A stretch of DNA of 37,764 nucleotides from DATKKG01 sp035543015. GTDB lineage: Archaea > Thermoproteota > Nitrososphaeria > Conexivisphaerales > DTJL01. The notes beneath the pieces were generated by a model. The model saw nothing but the letters and a program-made list of their open reading frames with translations. It searched no databases and had not been told where the DNA came from. The stretch covers positions 1 to 37,764 of the forward strand of contig DATKKG010000010.1 of the NCBI GenBank assembly GCA_035543015.1, given 5' to 3'. Positions 7,061 through 15,658 of this stretch are shown here, piece after piece (within the stretch, counting starts at the first letter, position 1; every line of letters begins with the position of its first letter). The position numbers and the translations under genes are program-made.

Positions 7061-10000
7061 CCTGGGTCAAGGACATCTTCGACCCGAAGTCCCGGCGGTG
7101 GGAGGAGTTCTACCGCAACCGGTGGCAGTACGACAAGGTGGTCCGCTCGACCCACGGCGTGAACTGCACCGGGGGATGCTCCTGGGGTGTCTACGTCAAG
7201 GACGGGATAGTCACCTGGGAAATGCAGGAGACGGACTACCCCATCATCGACCCCAAGTCCCCTCCCTACGAGCCCAGGGGCTGCCCGAGGGGTATCTCGT
7301 TCTCCTGGTACCTGTACAGCCCGCTTCGAATCAAGTACCCCTACATCAGGGGGGCCCTCCTGGACCTCTGGAGGAAGGCGAGGGGGAGCACAGTCGAGCC
7401 GGTCGAAGCCTGGGCCTCCATAGTCGAAGATGAGAAGAGCCGAAGCCGCTACCAGCAGGCCAGGGGGAAGGGAGGCCTGAGGAGGGCTTCATGGGACGAG
7501 GCCCTGGAGATCATAGCCGCCTCCACGGTCTACACCATCAAGGAACACGGCCCCGACAGGATCATCGGCTTCTCCCCAATACCTGCCATGTCGATGCTGA
7601 GCTACGCCGCAGGCTCAAGGTTCCTCCAGCTCTTGGGCGGGGTCTCCATGTCCTTCTACGACTGGTACAGCGACCTGCCGCCCGCATCCCCGGAGACCTG
7701 GGGGGAGCAGACGGACGTCTGCGAGAGCGCCGACTGGTACAACTCAGCCTTCACCGTGGCCGTGGGCTCCAACATCAACATGACCAGGACCCCCGACGCG
7801 CACTTCATCGCCGAGGCCCGCCACAACGGAAGCAAGTTCGTCGCCATGACCCCTGATTTCAGCCAGGTGGCGAAGTACGCCGACTGGTGGATCCCAGTGG
7901 CCGCCGGCCAGGACGGCGCCTTCTGGATGGCCGTCGACCACGTGATACTGAACGAGTTCCACGTCAAGAAGAGCACTCCATACTTCGTGGACTACCTCAA
8001 GCGCTTCACCGACTCGCCGTTCCTGGTCGTCCTCCAGAATGTGGGAGGCAACCACCGCCCTGGGAAGATGCTCAGGGCCAATCTAATCAACAGATACAAG
8101 GAGGTGGAGAATGGCGACTGGAAACTCCTTGTCTTAGATGCCAAGACCAAGTCTCCAAAGATGCCCAAAGGAAGCCTGGGCTTCCGCTGGCAAGAGACGA
8201 AGGGCCAGTGGAACCTGGAGATGAAGGATGGCCTGGACGATAAGGTGATAGAGCCGATGTTGAGCCTCCTGGGGGAGCAGGACGAGTTCTTGCAGGTGGA
8301 GGTCGAGGACTTCTCCGCCGGCAGGACCCTGACTCGCGGCGTCCCGGTCAAGTACATCAAGGAGGAGGACGGCACCAAGGTCCCCGTCACCACCGTCTAC
8401 GACCTTCTCATGGCCCAGTTCGGGGTCCCACGAGGCATAGCTGGCAACTACCCTAAGGGCTACGATGACGACTCCGTCCCCTTCACACCCGCATGGCAAG
8501 AGAAGATAACCGGAATCGATGCGAGCACGGTCATAGAGTTCGCCAGGCAGTGGGCGGAGACGGCGGAAAGGACGGAGGGCCGCTGCATGATAATAATCGG
8601 AGGCGGAGTGAACCAATGGTTCCAGAACGACCTCGTCTACAGGGCCTGCATCGCCAGCCTGATGCTCTGCGGATGCGTGGGCAGGAACGGAGGGGGGCTC
8701 GGCCACTACGTAGGCCAAGAGAAGCTGGCCCCGGTGGCGCCTTGGTCCGCCGTCGCCTTCGCTGGGGACTGGGCGAAACCCCCGAGACTCCAGAACACAC
8801 CTTCCTTCCACTACGTGCATTCTGACCAGTGGAGGTACGAAGGCAGCTACTCTCGCTACTACCCGCTTCCCAAGACCGGCATTCCGCCGCAGCACGCCAT
8901 CGACGTACAGGCGAAGGCCGTACGCATGGGCTGGCTGCCGTTCTTCCCACAGTTCAACAGGAGCCCCATCTCCATCCTACAGGAGGCCGGAAGGGCCGGG
9001 GCGAAGGACGACCAAGAGAAGCTCAAGTGGGTCGTCGGCCAGCTGAAGGCAGGGAAGCTGCGGTTCGCAGTAGAGGACCCGGACGCCCCGGAGAACTGGC
9101 CCAGGCTGTGGTTCATCTGGCGCGCCAACGCCCTCATGTCAAGCGCGAAGGGCCACGAGTATTTCCTCAAGCACTACCTCGGCACACACACCGCCACGGT
9201 CGCTGACGAAGTGGCCAAAGGTTCCACCTCCGAAGTGGTCTGGCGCGACGAGTCCCCTAGGGGGAAGCTGGACCTGGTGGTCGACATCAACTTCCGGATG
9301 GACACCTCTGCCTTGTACTCTGACATCGTGCTTCCGACGGCCACCTGGTATGAGAAGGATGATCTCAACACCACCGACCTGCATTCCTTCATCCATCCGC
9401 TCACGGCTGCCATCCCTCCATGTTGGGAGTCGAAGAGCGACTGGGAGATCTTCAAATCCATAGCGAAGAAGGTGAGCGAGCTGGCGGCCACCCACCTGCC
9501 GAAGCCGGTCAAGGAGGTCGTCACCCTTGCCCTGCAACATGACACTCCCGACGAGATGGCTCAGCCCACGGTGAAGGACTGGAAGAAGGGAGAGTGCGAC
9601 CCCGTCCCGGGGAAGACCATGCCGAAGCTGATCATTGTGGAAAGGGACTACGTCAACCTCTACAACAGGTTCGTCTCGTTCGGGCCGCTTGTGAAACGGG
9701 ACGGCCTGAGCGCTCACGGCGTCCACTGGGATATGGGAGACATGTACGACGAACTTGCCGAGAGTCGCCCAATCTCATGGCCGGACGGCCAGAAGTTCCC
9801 GTCTCTCAACGAACCAGTTGAGGCGGCCAACATCATACTCCACCTCGCTCCGGAGACTAACGGTGAGGTGGCCTACCGGGCCTTCAAGGCGGAGGAGGAG
9901 AAGATTGGCCTTCCGCTTTCGGACCTGGCCCAGGATTACAGGGCGACGAGATGCACCTTCGACGACATCGTGGAGCAGCCAAAGCGCATCCTGACTTCCC

Positions 10001-10677
10001 CCGTTTGGTCGGGGATAGTCAACGGAGGACGTGCCTATGCACCATTCGCCATCAACGTGGAGAGGCTGGTGCCATGGAGGACCCTCACAGGGAGGCAGCA
10101 GCTCTACCTAGATCACGAGCTATTCACCGGGTTCGGCGAGGGGCTGCCCACCTTCAAGCCCAGGCCAGACGTCGCCTCGCTGGGGGAGCTGTCGAAGAGC
10201 GAAACGAAGGGAGGAAAGGAGATGGTCCTGAACTACCTCACGCCTCATGGCAAGTGGCACATCCACTCGACCTACTCCGACAACCTAAGGATGCTCACGC
10301 TATCGAGAGGCGTAGAACCCCTCTGGCTCAATGACAAGGATGCGGAATCGATGGGGGTCAAGGACAACGACTGGGTGGAGGCCTTCAATGATAATGGCGT
10401 GACCGTGACGAGGGCCTGCGTCAGCGCTCGCATACCCAAGGGGGCCTGCCTCCTCTACCACTCTCCAGAAAGGACGATCTCGGTGCCGAAGGCACCTTCG
10501 AGAGGCTACCGCCGCGCCGGCGGCCACAACAGCCCCACGAGGCTCAGGCTGAAGCCCCTGCTCATGGCGGGAGGCTACGCTCAGTTCACGTACTCCTTCA
10601 ATTACTGGGGCCCGACGGGGGGAAGCAGGGACACCTACGTCGTCGTCCGGAAGCTCGGGGAGGAACCCCGCTGGTAG
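7057..10677 (+). CDS. narG: Respiratory nitrate reductase alpha subunit NarG (Mo-bisMGD)
   Basis: 1206 aa, close to the usual ~1,240. It reduces nitrate to nitrite at a molybdenum bis-MGD cofactor. The N-terminal FS0 cluster ligands are His33, Cys37, Cys41 and Cys76 (HGVNC-x3-C ... RGCPRG), with His as first ligand as in true NarG. The expected Mo-ligand Asp lies in GEQTDVCESADW (Asp220). Characteristic NarG segments include TRTPDAHF and, near the end, LTPHGKWHIHSTYSDN. No twin-arginine signal is present: the protein starts MTWVKDIFDP and reaches the cofactor domain by residue 30. Several archaeal Nar enzymes are exported by Tat, so this one is probably cytoplasm-facing. It overlaps narK by 4 bases and is followed by narH after 13 bases. 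Confidence 0.97.
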   Translation: MTWVKDIFDPKSRRWEEFYRNRWQYDKVVRSTHGVNCTGGCSWGVYVKDGIVTWEMQETDYPIIDPKSPPYEPRGCPRGISFSWYLYSPLRIKYPYIRGALLDLWRKARGSTVEPVEAWASIVEDEKSRSRYQQARGKGGLRRASWDEALEIIAASTVYTIKEHGPDRIIGFSPIPAMSMLSYAAGSRFLQLLGGVSMSFYDWYSDLPPASPETWGEQTDVCESADWYNSAFTVAVGSNINMTRTPDAHFIAEARHNGSKFVAMTPDFSQVAKYADWWIPVAAGQDGAFWMAVDHVILNEFHVKKSTPYFVDYLKRFTDSPFLVVLQNVGGNHRPGKMLRANLINRYKEVENGDWKLLVLDAKTKSPKMPKGSLGFRWQETKGQWNLEMKDGLDDKVIEPMLSLLGEQDEFLQVEVEDFSAGRTLTRGVPVKYIKEEDGTKVPVTTVYDLLMAQFGVPRGIAGNYPKGYDDDSVPFTPAWQEKITGIDASTVIEFARQWAETAERTEGRCMIIIGGGVNQWFQNDLVYRACIASLMLCGCVGRNGGGLGHYVGQEKLAPVAPWSAVAFAGDWAKPPRLQNTPSFHYVHSDQWRYEGSYSRYYPLPKTGIPPQHAIDVQAKAVRMGWLPFFPQFNRSPISILQEAGRAGAKDDQEKLKWVVGQLKAGKLRFAVEDPDAPENWPRLWFIWRANALMSSAKGHEYFLKHYLGTHTATVADEVAKGSTSEVVWRDESPRGKLDLVVDINFRMDTSALYSDIVLPTATWYEKDDLNTTDLHSFIHPLTAAIPPCWESKSDWEIFKSIAKKVSELAATHLPKPVKEVVTLALQHDTPDEMAQPTVKDWKKGECDPVPGKTMPKLIIVERDYVNLYNRFVSFGPLVKRDGLSAHGVHWDMGDMYDELAESRPISWPDGQKFPSLNEPVEAANIILHLAPETNGEVAYRAFKAEEEKIGLPLSDLAQDYRATRCTFDDIVEQPKRILTSPVWSGIVNGGRAYAPFAINVERLVPWRTLTGRQQLYLDHELFTGFGEGLPTFKPRPDVASLGELSKSETKGGKEMVLNYLTPHGKWHIHSTYSDNLRMLTLSRGVEPLWLNDKDAESMGVKDNDWVEAFNDNGVTVTRACVSARIPKGACLLYHSPERTISVPKAPSRGYRRAGGHNSPTRLRLKPLLMAGGYAQFTYSFNYWGPTGGSRDTYVVVRKLGEEPRW

Positions 10678-10690
10678 AGGTTATGGAAGC

Positions 10691-12172
10691 ATGAGAGTGA
10701 GAGCTCAGGTTTCGACGGTCTTCCACCTGGACAAGTGCATCGGCTGCCACACCTGCAGCTTGGCCTGCAAGAACATCTGGACGGACCGCCGTGGCACGGA
10801 GTACATGTGGTGGAACAACGTGGAGACGAAGCCGGGCACCGGCTATCCTCACAATTGGGAGGACCAGGAGAAGTTCAAAGGAGGGTGGGAGGTCAAGGGA
10901 GGGAAGCTGCGCCTGAGGCTCCAGGGGAAGAAGAAGACCCTTGCGAACATATTCTACAACCCTCGCCTCCCGAAGCTCGAAGACTACTACGAGCCCTGGA
11001 CGTACACCTATGACGACCTGTTCAACTCGCCAGAAGGAGACGACCAGCCCACCGCCCGTCCCATATCCGCGATCACGGGGAAGCCCGTGGACATAACATC
11101 TGGCCCGAACTGGGACGACGACCTAGGTGGCTCCCCGGAACACGCTGAAGGGGACCTGGACCTGGCTTCCTTGAATGAGGAGGAGCGCCGTCAGCTCCTT
11201 ACCGTCGAAAGGATGGTCTTCTTCCATATCCCGCGCATCTGCAACCACTGCCTGAACCCGGCCTGCGTCGCGGCCTGCCCAGCGGGGGCCGTCTACAAGC
11301 GGGGCGAAGACGGGATAGTCCTGGTCAGCCAAGAGAAGTGCAGGGCTTGGAGGATGTGCGTCTCCGGCTGCCCCTACAAGAAGGTCTACTACAACTGGGT
11401 CTCGGGCAAGTCGGAGAAGTGCATACTCTGCTATCCGAGGCTCGAAACGGGGCAAGCGCCGGCCTGCTTCCATTCCTGCGTTGGAAGGATTCGCTACTTG
11501 GGCGTCCTTCTCTACGACGCGGATCGATTGACCGAGGCTGCAACGAAGCCCGATGCGGATTTGGTGGAGGCGCAGCGCTCGATGATACTGGACCCGTTCG
11601 ACGAAAAGGTGGAAGAGGAAGCCAAGAAGGAGGGGCTCGACCCTGCCGTGGTGAAGGCCGCAAAGGAGTCGCCGGTCTACAGGCTCGTCAAGACGTACCG
11701 GCTGGCGCTGCCCCTGCATCCGGAGTATCGGACCATGCCAATGCTCTACTACGTCCCACCGCTGCTCCCGGTCATGTCTACTGTGTCGAAGGGAGGGAAG
11801 CTGGGGGTGGGAGGAGGGGTCTTCACTTCCCTGGACCAAGCCAGGATTCCCCTCAAGTACTTCGCGAAGCTCTTCTCAGCCGGAAACGACGCCGTAGTGG
11901 ACGAGGTCTACAGGAAGCTCATTGCCGTGAGGATCTACAGGCGCTCCCAGAGCGTGGGTGACGTGAAACCGGAGGAGGTCTCGCACAGCCTCGCGGACGC
12001 TCACCTCTCTGGCGAGGAGGCCGAAGAGATCTACAGGCTCACCTCTCTCCCGACCACGAAGGAGCGATATGTGATTCCTCCTATGATGAGAGAGAAGACC
12101 TCCGAGAGCGCGTTCAGCCGGAAGGCTCAGACCGGCGCTGGGTTCAGCCTCAGCCCTAAGAGGAGGTGGTAG
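10691..12172 (+). CDS. narH: Nitrate reductase beta subunit NarH (Fe-S electron transfer)
   Basis: 493 aa, the four-cluster ferredoxin-like subunit that passes electrons from NarI to NarG. Cys groups are seen at residues 16-26 (CIGCHTCSLAC) and in CNHCLNPACVAAC, CRAWRMCVSGC, KCILC and ACFHSC. The Trp in CRAWRMC replaces a Cys, as in the 3Fe-4S cluster of NarH. The segment GRIRYLGVLLYDAD is a NarH hallmark. There is no signal peptide. It lies 13 bases after narG and 3 bases before narJ, clearly within one operon. The C-terminal ~150 residues are helical and usual for the family. Confidence 0.97.
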   Translation: MRVRAQVSTVFHLDKCIGCHTCSLACKNIWTDRRGTEYMWWNNVETKPGTGYPHNWEDQEKFKGGWEVKGGKLRLRLQGKKKTLANIFYNPRLPKLEDYYEPWTYTYDDLFNSPEGDDQPTARPISAITGKPVDITSGPNWDDDLGGSPEHAEGDLDLASLNEEERRQLLTVERMVFFHIPRICNHCLNPACVAACPAGAVYKRGEDGIVLVSQEKCRAWRMCVSGCPYKKVYYNWVSGKSEKCILCYPRLETGQAPACFHSCVGRIRYLGVLLYDADRLTEAATKPDADLVEAQRSMILDPFDEKVEEEAKKEGLDPAVVKAAKESPVYRLVKTYRLALPLHPEYRTMPMLYYVPPLLPVMSTVSKGGKLGVGGGVFTSLDQARIPLKYFAKLFSAGNDAVVDEVYRKLIAVRIYRRSQSVGDVKPEEVSHSLADAHLSGEEAEEIYRLTSLPTTKERYVIPPMMREKTSESAFSRKAQTGAGFSLSPKRRW

Positions 12173-12175
12173 AGG

Positions 12176-12733
12176 ATGTCAAGCCAAGAGAGGGTCTGCG
12201 AAACCTGCTCCGTCTTCGCCGAGGCCCTCGACTATCCCACAACCAGCCCGGCTCGTCTGGCGAAGATGTGCTCCTCCCTGCTGCCGGACCCAAGGGCCGC
12301 CTCAATGATGGAGTCCTTCGCCGCCTACTGTGAGGGCCACTCCCTGGAACAGCTCCAGGAGGTGTACACCCGGACCTTCGACCTCCAGCCCTCTTGCTCG
12401 CCCTACCTCGGTCACCAGCTCTTCGGTGACAGCTACAGGCGGGGGGACTTCCTCGCCAGGCTGAAGGAACGGTATGAGGAGACCGGCCTCGCTCTGGGGA
12501 CTGAGCTCCCCGACCATCTGACCTTGGTCCTCAGGTTCATAGCCCTCTCCAAGGGGAGCGCAGAGGCGGAGGAGCTCACAAGGTACTGCCTCCTGCCGGC
12601 CCTTGACAGGATGGTCGTGCCTCTCCTTAGGGAGGGGAACCCCTACGCGCAGCCGCTGCAGGCTCTCGCCCTGACGATGGGGCCGCCATGTCCGACGAAA
12701 GGATCGGTGAGCGCGGAGGTGAAGGCGGACTGA
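12176..12733 (+). CDS. narJ: Nitrate reductase assembly chaperone NarJ
   Basis: 185 aa helical protein of the NarJ/TorD chaperone family. It binds apo-NarG and helps insert the molybdenum cofactor and FS0 before membrane docking. The recognisable core is LEQLQEVYTRTFDLQPSC, followed by YLGHQLFGDSYRRGDFLARL and LPDHL. It begins 3 bases after narH. Its last 46 bases overlap the annotated start of narI, or only touch it if narI starts at GTG 12742. Confidence 0.92.
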   Translation: MSSQERVCETCSVFAEALDYPTTSPARLAKMCSSLLPDPRAASMMESFAAYCEGHSLEQLQEVYTRTFDLQPSCSPYLGHQLFGDSYRRGDFLARLKERYEETGLALGTELPDHLTLVLRFIALSKGSAEAEELTRYCLLPALDRMVVPLLREGNPYAQPLQALALTMGPPCPTKGSVSAEVKAD

Positions 12734-14043
12734 CGACCCCGGTGGACTTCTTCATCTTCGAGGTGCTTCCCTATCTCGCGATCGCCGTGGCAGTGGTCGC
12801 AAGCGTCTATCGCTACTACACGGACCGGTTCTCGATTTCGAGCGACTCATCCCAGCTGCTAGAGAGCCGCCAGCTCAGATGGGGCTCCGTCTCTTGGCAC
12901 TACGCCATCATCGTCGTCCTAGGCGTTCACATAGTCACTTCTCTTCTGCCTGCCTACGTGAGCTCGGTGATCGCCGACGCGACGGGGTTCCACCTGTCGC
13001 AGCTCACTGCCTGGGCTCTCGCCATCGTCGTACTGGCGGGACTGGCCGTCCTGATCTCTCGGCGTCTGGTGAACTCCAGGGTCGCGGCGGCAACCATCCC
13101 CATGGATTGGGTCCTCCTCGCCAGCCTCATGCTCCAGGTGGGGCTCGGAGCCTACCTCGCGTTCTTCGACCGGGGGGCGGCCCAGTGGTTCCTGCAGATA
13201 GTCGTGCCTTGGCTGCAGTCGCTGCTCAGCTTCAACCCGAACATCCAGGCCGTGTCATACCTTCCGCTCGCCGCGAAGGTCCACGTGCTCAACGCCCTCG
13301 TCCTTGTGATGCTCATACCGTTCACCAAGCTCATCCACATGTTCACCCTCCCCGTAACCTACCTGTGGCGCCCCTACCAGCTGGCGATATGGAATCGCTC
13401 GAAGCGGGGGGTCGTGGAGGGCGGCGAGGCTGAGGCGCTGGCCGCAAGAAGGCGAAACTTCCTTAGGGTCTCCGCCGCAGCCGCCATAACCCTGGTCGCC
13501 GGGGCGCTGGTGGTCATCCTCAAGCTGAGCCCGCCTCCTCCTTCAACGACCCCCCCTCCGAGCAGCACGACAACCACCACAACCGCGCCCACATTCCCGC
13601 GGACGAAGGTCACCAACGTGTCGAGCCTCGTTGCGGGCCAATCCATGGTCTTCAACTATCCTCTGACCGGCGAGCCCAACCTCTTGGTCAAGCTGGGGCA
13701 GAAGGCGGAAGGAGGCGTCGGTCCCGACGGGGACATCGTGGCCTTCAGCAGGTTCTGCCAGCATCTGGGGTGCGCCATAGGGTTCCAGGCCTCCGGCTCG
13801 CCTCCCCCCTGCAACTCTTCGTACGTGCCGCAGGGACCTGTCGGCTACTGCTGCTGCCATAACAGCGTGTTCGACTTCGCCAACGGCGGAAAGGTGCTCC
13901 AGGGCCCGTCCCCTCTGCCCGTCCCCCAGGTCAAGCTGGAGGTGGACTCCTCCGGGGACATCTACGCTGTCGGGATGGGGCCGCCCACGATATACAATCA
14001 TAACACGGGTTCCACCGACGTTTCCGCTGATCTGCAGGGCTAG
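12688..14043 (+). CDS. narI: NarI cytochrome b fused to a Tat-type membrane anchor and Rieske [2Fe-2S] domain
   Basis: 451 aa. Residues 18-235 are NarI with five membrane segments and both pairs of heme ligands: His71 and His81, then His199 and His217. It takes electrons from quinol and gives them to NarH. After it comes RRRNFLR (254-260), a twin-arginine-like motif, then a sixth hydrophobic segment (261-280). A Pro/Thr/Ser linker (281-302) leads to a Rieske domain with C357-x-H359, C388-x2-H391 and disulphide Cys362/Cys390. NarI normally ends in the cytoplasm, so the sixth segment would place the Rieske cluster outside. Residues 1-18 are atypical; GTG 12742, right after the narJ stop, would match the usual NarI start better. 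The fusion is unusual and its electron partner is unknown. Confidence 0.93.
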   Translation: MSDERIGERGGEGGLTTPVDFFIFEVLPYLAIAVAVVASVYRYYTDRFSISSDSSQLLESRQLRWGSVSWHYAIIVVLGVHIVTSLLPAYVSSVIADATGFHLSQLTAWALAIVVLAGLAVLISRRLVNSRVAAATIPMDWVLLASLMLQVGLGAYLAFFDRGAAQWFLQIVVPWLQSLLSFNPNIQAVSYLPLAAKVHVLNALVLVMLIPFTKLIHMFTLPVTYLWRPYQLAIWNRSKRGVVEGGEAEALAARRRNFLRVSAAAAITLVAGALVVILKLSPPPPSTTPPPSSTTTTTTAPTFPRTKVTNVSSLVAGQSMVFNYPLTGEPNLLVKLGQKAEGGVGPDGDIVAFSRFCQHLGCAIGFQASGSPPPCNSSYVPQGPVGYCCCHNSVFDFANGGKVLQGPSPLPVPQVKLEVDSSGDIYAVGMGPPTIYNHNTGSTDVSADLQG

Positions 14044-14132
14044 TCGAAGGCTTGGTAGGTGAAGGCCCAGGCTGTCAGTCTGAGCCTGCAACTGGGGGCA
14101 ATTCGTCGATGAGGCCTCAATAGGGACCGCTG

Positions 14133-14142
14133 CTCTAATTAG
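14133..14142 (+). promoter_or_regulatory. TATA-like box for the HTH-10 regulator
   Basis: CTCTAATTAG about 28 bases before the TTG at 14166, suggesting that the regulator has its own leaderless transcript after the nar operon. Confidence 0.45.
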
Positions 14143-14165
14143 GGCCGGCGGGAGCCGGTATCCCG

Positions 14166-14807
14166 TTGAAAGAGGCAGTCATCTCTATCAAGATGCACGG
14201 CGTGCCAACGTGCCCAATCATCAGGCTGGGCCGTGGCCTCGCCTCCCTCAGGGGTTTCAGGGTATCCAGCGACGGCAGAGGCTTTCTTCATTTCATCGAG
14301 GTCTACTCACCCAAGAGTGACGCCTCGAAGGTGATCAAGGAGATAGGGAAGGCCGAAGGCATCCGAGAAATGGACGTGGCCTACGTGGGGAAGGAGAAGG
14401 CGATGGCCCAGGTTGTCAGTGCTGGCTGCCCGATGTGCAAGACGGCTCACAGCTCCGGCTGCTTCATCATGGGCGCCTCCTCGCGACCTTTAGGGGAGGT
14501 GGAATGGCAAGTCCTCCTTCCGCGTGGGCAGACAGTCAAGCAGATTCTTGACGGTTTCGCGGAGGTGGGACTTGAGGCCCGGCTGGCTTCAGTGCAACAG
14601 CTGAAGAGGTCTGGGCGAATGACTTCTCGGCAGCTGGAGGTCCTCCGCCGGGGGCTGGCCGTCGGCTACTTCGACGTTCCTCGGCGCATCGGGGTCAAGA
14701 GATTCGCCAAGATCGTCGGTGTCGCCCCCTCGACCCTCGACGAAACAATCAGGCGGGGAGAGAAGAACGTCCTCGAGGAATACCTGAAGTCCTGGAAAGG
14801 GGTATAG
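14166..14807 (+). CDS. HTH-10 (Bat-type) transcriptional regulator with Cys cluster
   Basis: 213 aa. The C-terminal ~60 residues are the HTH_10 domain seen in bacterio-opsin-activator-type archaeal regulators: MTSRQLEVLRRGLAVGYFDVPRR, then a helix-turn-helix with GVAPSTLDETIRRGEK. The N-terminal ~140 residues form a sensor part with C88-x2-C91-x7-C99 (GCPMCKTAHSSGC), which could bind a metal or Fe-S cluster or act as a thiol switch. It starts 122 bases after narI on the same strand with its own TATA box. A role in controlling the nar operon in response to oxygen, nitrate or redox state is inferred from position and the Cys set only. Start is TTG 14166, predicted leaderless. Confidence 0.82.
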   Translation: MKEAVISIKMHGVPTCPIIRLGRGLASLRGFRVSSDGRGFLHFIEVYSPKSDASKVIKEIGKAEGIREMDVAYVGKEKAMAQVVSAGCPMCKTAHSSGCFIMGASSRPLGEVEWQVLLPRGQTVKQILDGFAEVGLEARLASVQQLKRSGRMTSRQLEVLRRGLAVGYFDVPRRIGVKRFAKIVGVAPSTLDETIRRGEKNVLEEYLKSWKGV

Positions 14808-15056
14808 CACGGGAAGTCGACGGTCGGGCAACTTGCGTGGTCATGTACACAGCCGGCTATCGTGACAGGAGTTGGAGCTTGTATATGGACAACACACATT
14901 CCGTGAACATGGCCAACATCATATTGGAAGAAGACCCCATTCACTTCGAAGACTCCACACCATCGTTTTCGGACTCGAACCTGCAAAGGTACCAATGCCA
15001 CCCGGCCAACCGGGAACAGGCACGCTGGGGGCGGAGCATGCTCCACATCAGCCTTT

Positions 15057-15491
15057 TCACTCTAATCGTCTCTCTCGTAGGTGGCTGTAGTAGGCTGCCC
15101 TTGTGAGCGCATCGGCCTTCCCATTCAGCTCCCTGGAGATCCACATGAACTCCAACGACCTGAAGCTTCCTGCGAGCTTCTTCGCCTCGAGGTACCTGTC
15201 CACATAGGTCCCTTTCCTGACCATCCACTCGCCTCGCATCTGGTTCACCAGGAGCTGCGAGTCCGACATCACCACCACCGGCTCCGCCGAGTACGGGAGA
15301 GCTGCCTTCAGCCCCCGGACTAGCGCTTCGTATTCGGCCTCGTTGTTGGAGACGCTTTCGCCGATGAATCCGGCATCCTGAGCGAGCAACTCCCCGTCTC
15401 TGAACATGACATATGCGTAGGTGCCGATGCCCGGATTGCGTGGCTCGGCTAGGCCGTCAGTGAACATCTCGATCGTCAAGTTCAGCGCCAA
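15057..15491 (-). CDS. rnhA: Ribonuclease HI family protein
   Basis: 144 aa with all four RNase H carboxylates: Asp12 (FTDG), Glu51 (NNEAEYEAL), Asp77 (MSDSQ) and Asp127 (NGKADAL). It cleaves the RNA strand of RNA-DNA hybrids, for example primers and R-loops. It is of the short archaeal/bacterial type without a basic protrusion. Start is TTG 15491; a minus-strand TATA box at 15507-15517 predicts a start of transcription right there, so the mRNA is probably leaderless. TTG 15479 (just before TIEMFTDG) is an alternative. Confidence 0.92.
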   Translation of the reverse strand: MALNLTIEMFTDGLAEPRNPGIGTYAYVMFRDGELLAQDAGFIGESVSNNEAEYEALVRGLKAALPYSAEPVVVMSDSQLLVNQMRGEWMVRKGTYVDRYLEAKKLAGSFRSLEFMWISRELNGKADALTRAAYYSHLRERRLE

Positions 15492-15506
15492 TCCCGCTCA
15501 GTCTTC

Positions 15507-15517
15507 GCTATAATCCC
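15507..15517 (-). promoter_or_regulatory. TATA box for the RNase HI gene
   Basis: The minus strand reads GGGATTATAGC, about 20-25 bases before TTG 15491. Confidence 0.5.
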
Positions 15518-15658
15518 TTCGCCGTTGGGTCTGCTACGAAGGGCCGCGAAGGAGCCAAGAAGCGCAGGTGACTCCGACTGGGTCACGGAATAGCTGAAGG
15601 CCCTGGATCCCAGGGACAGAGATACCATGGGAGCCTAGAACGAACAGTGAGGCCGAAG

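Noticed and set aside
13543..14091. Minus-strand open frame opposite the Rieske domain
   Set aside because: Shadow of the real gene; no conserved features.
14971..14985. Minus-strand GGTTCGAGTCC resembling a tRNA T-arm
   Set aside because: Only two stem pairs form and no D-arm, anticodon stem or acceptor stem could be built around it.
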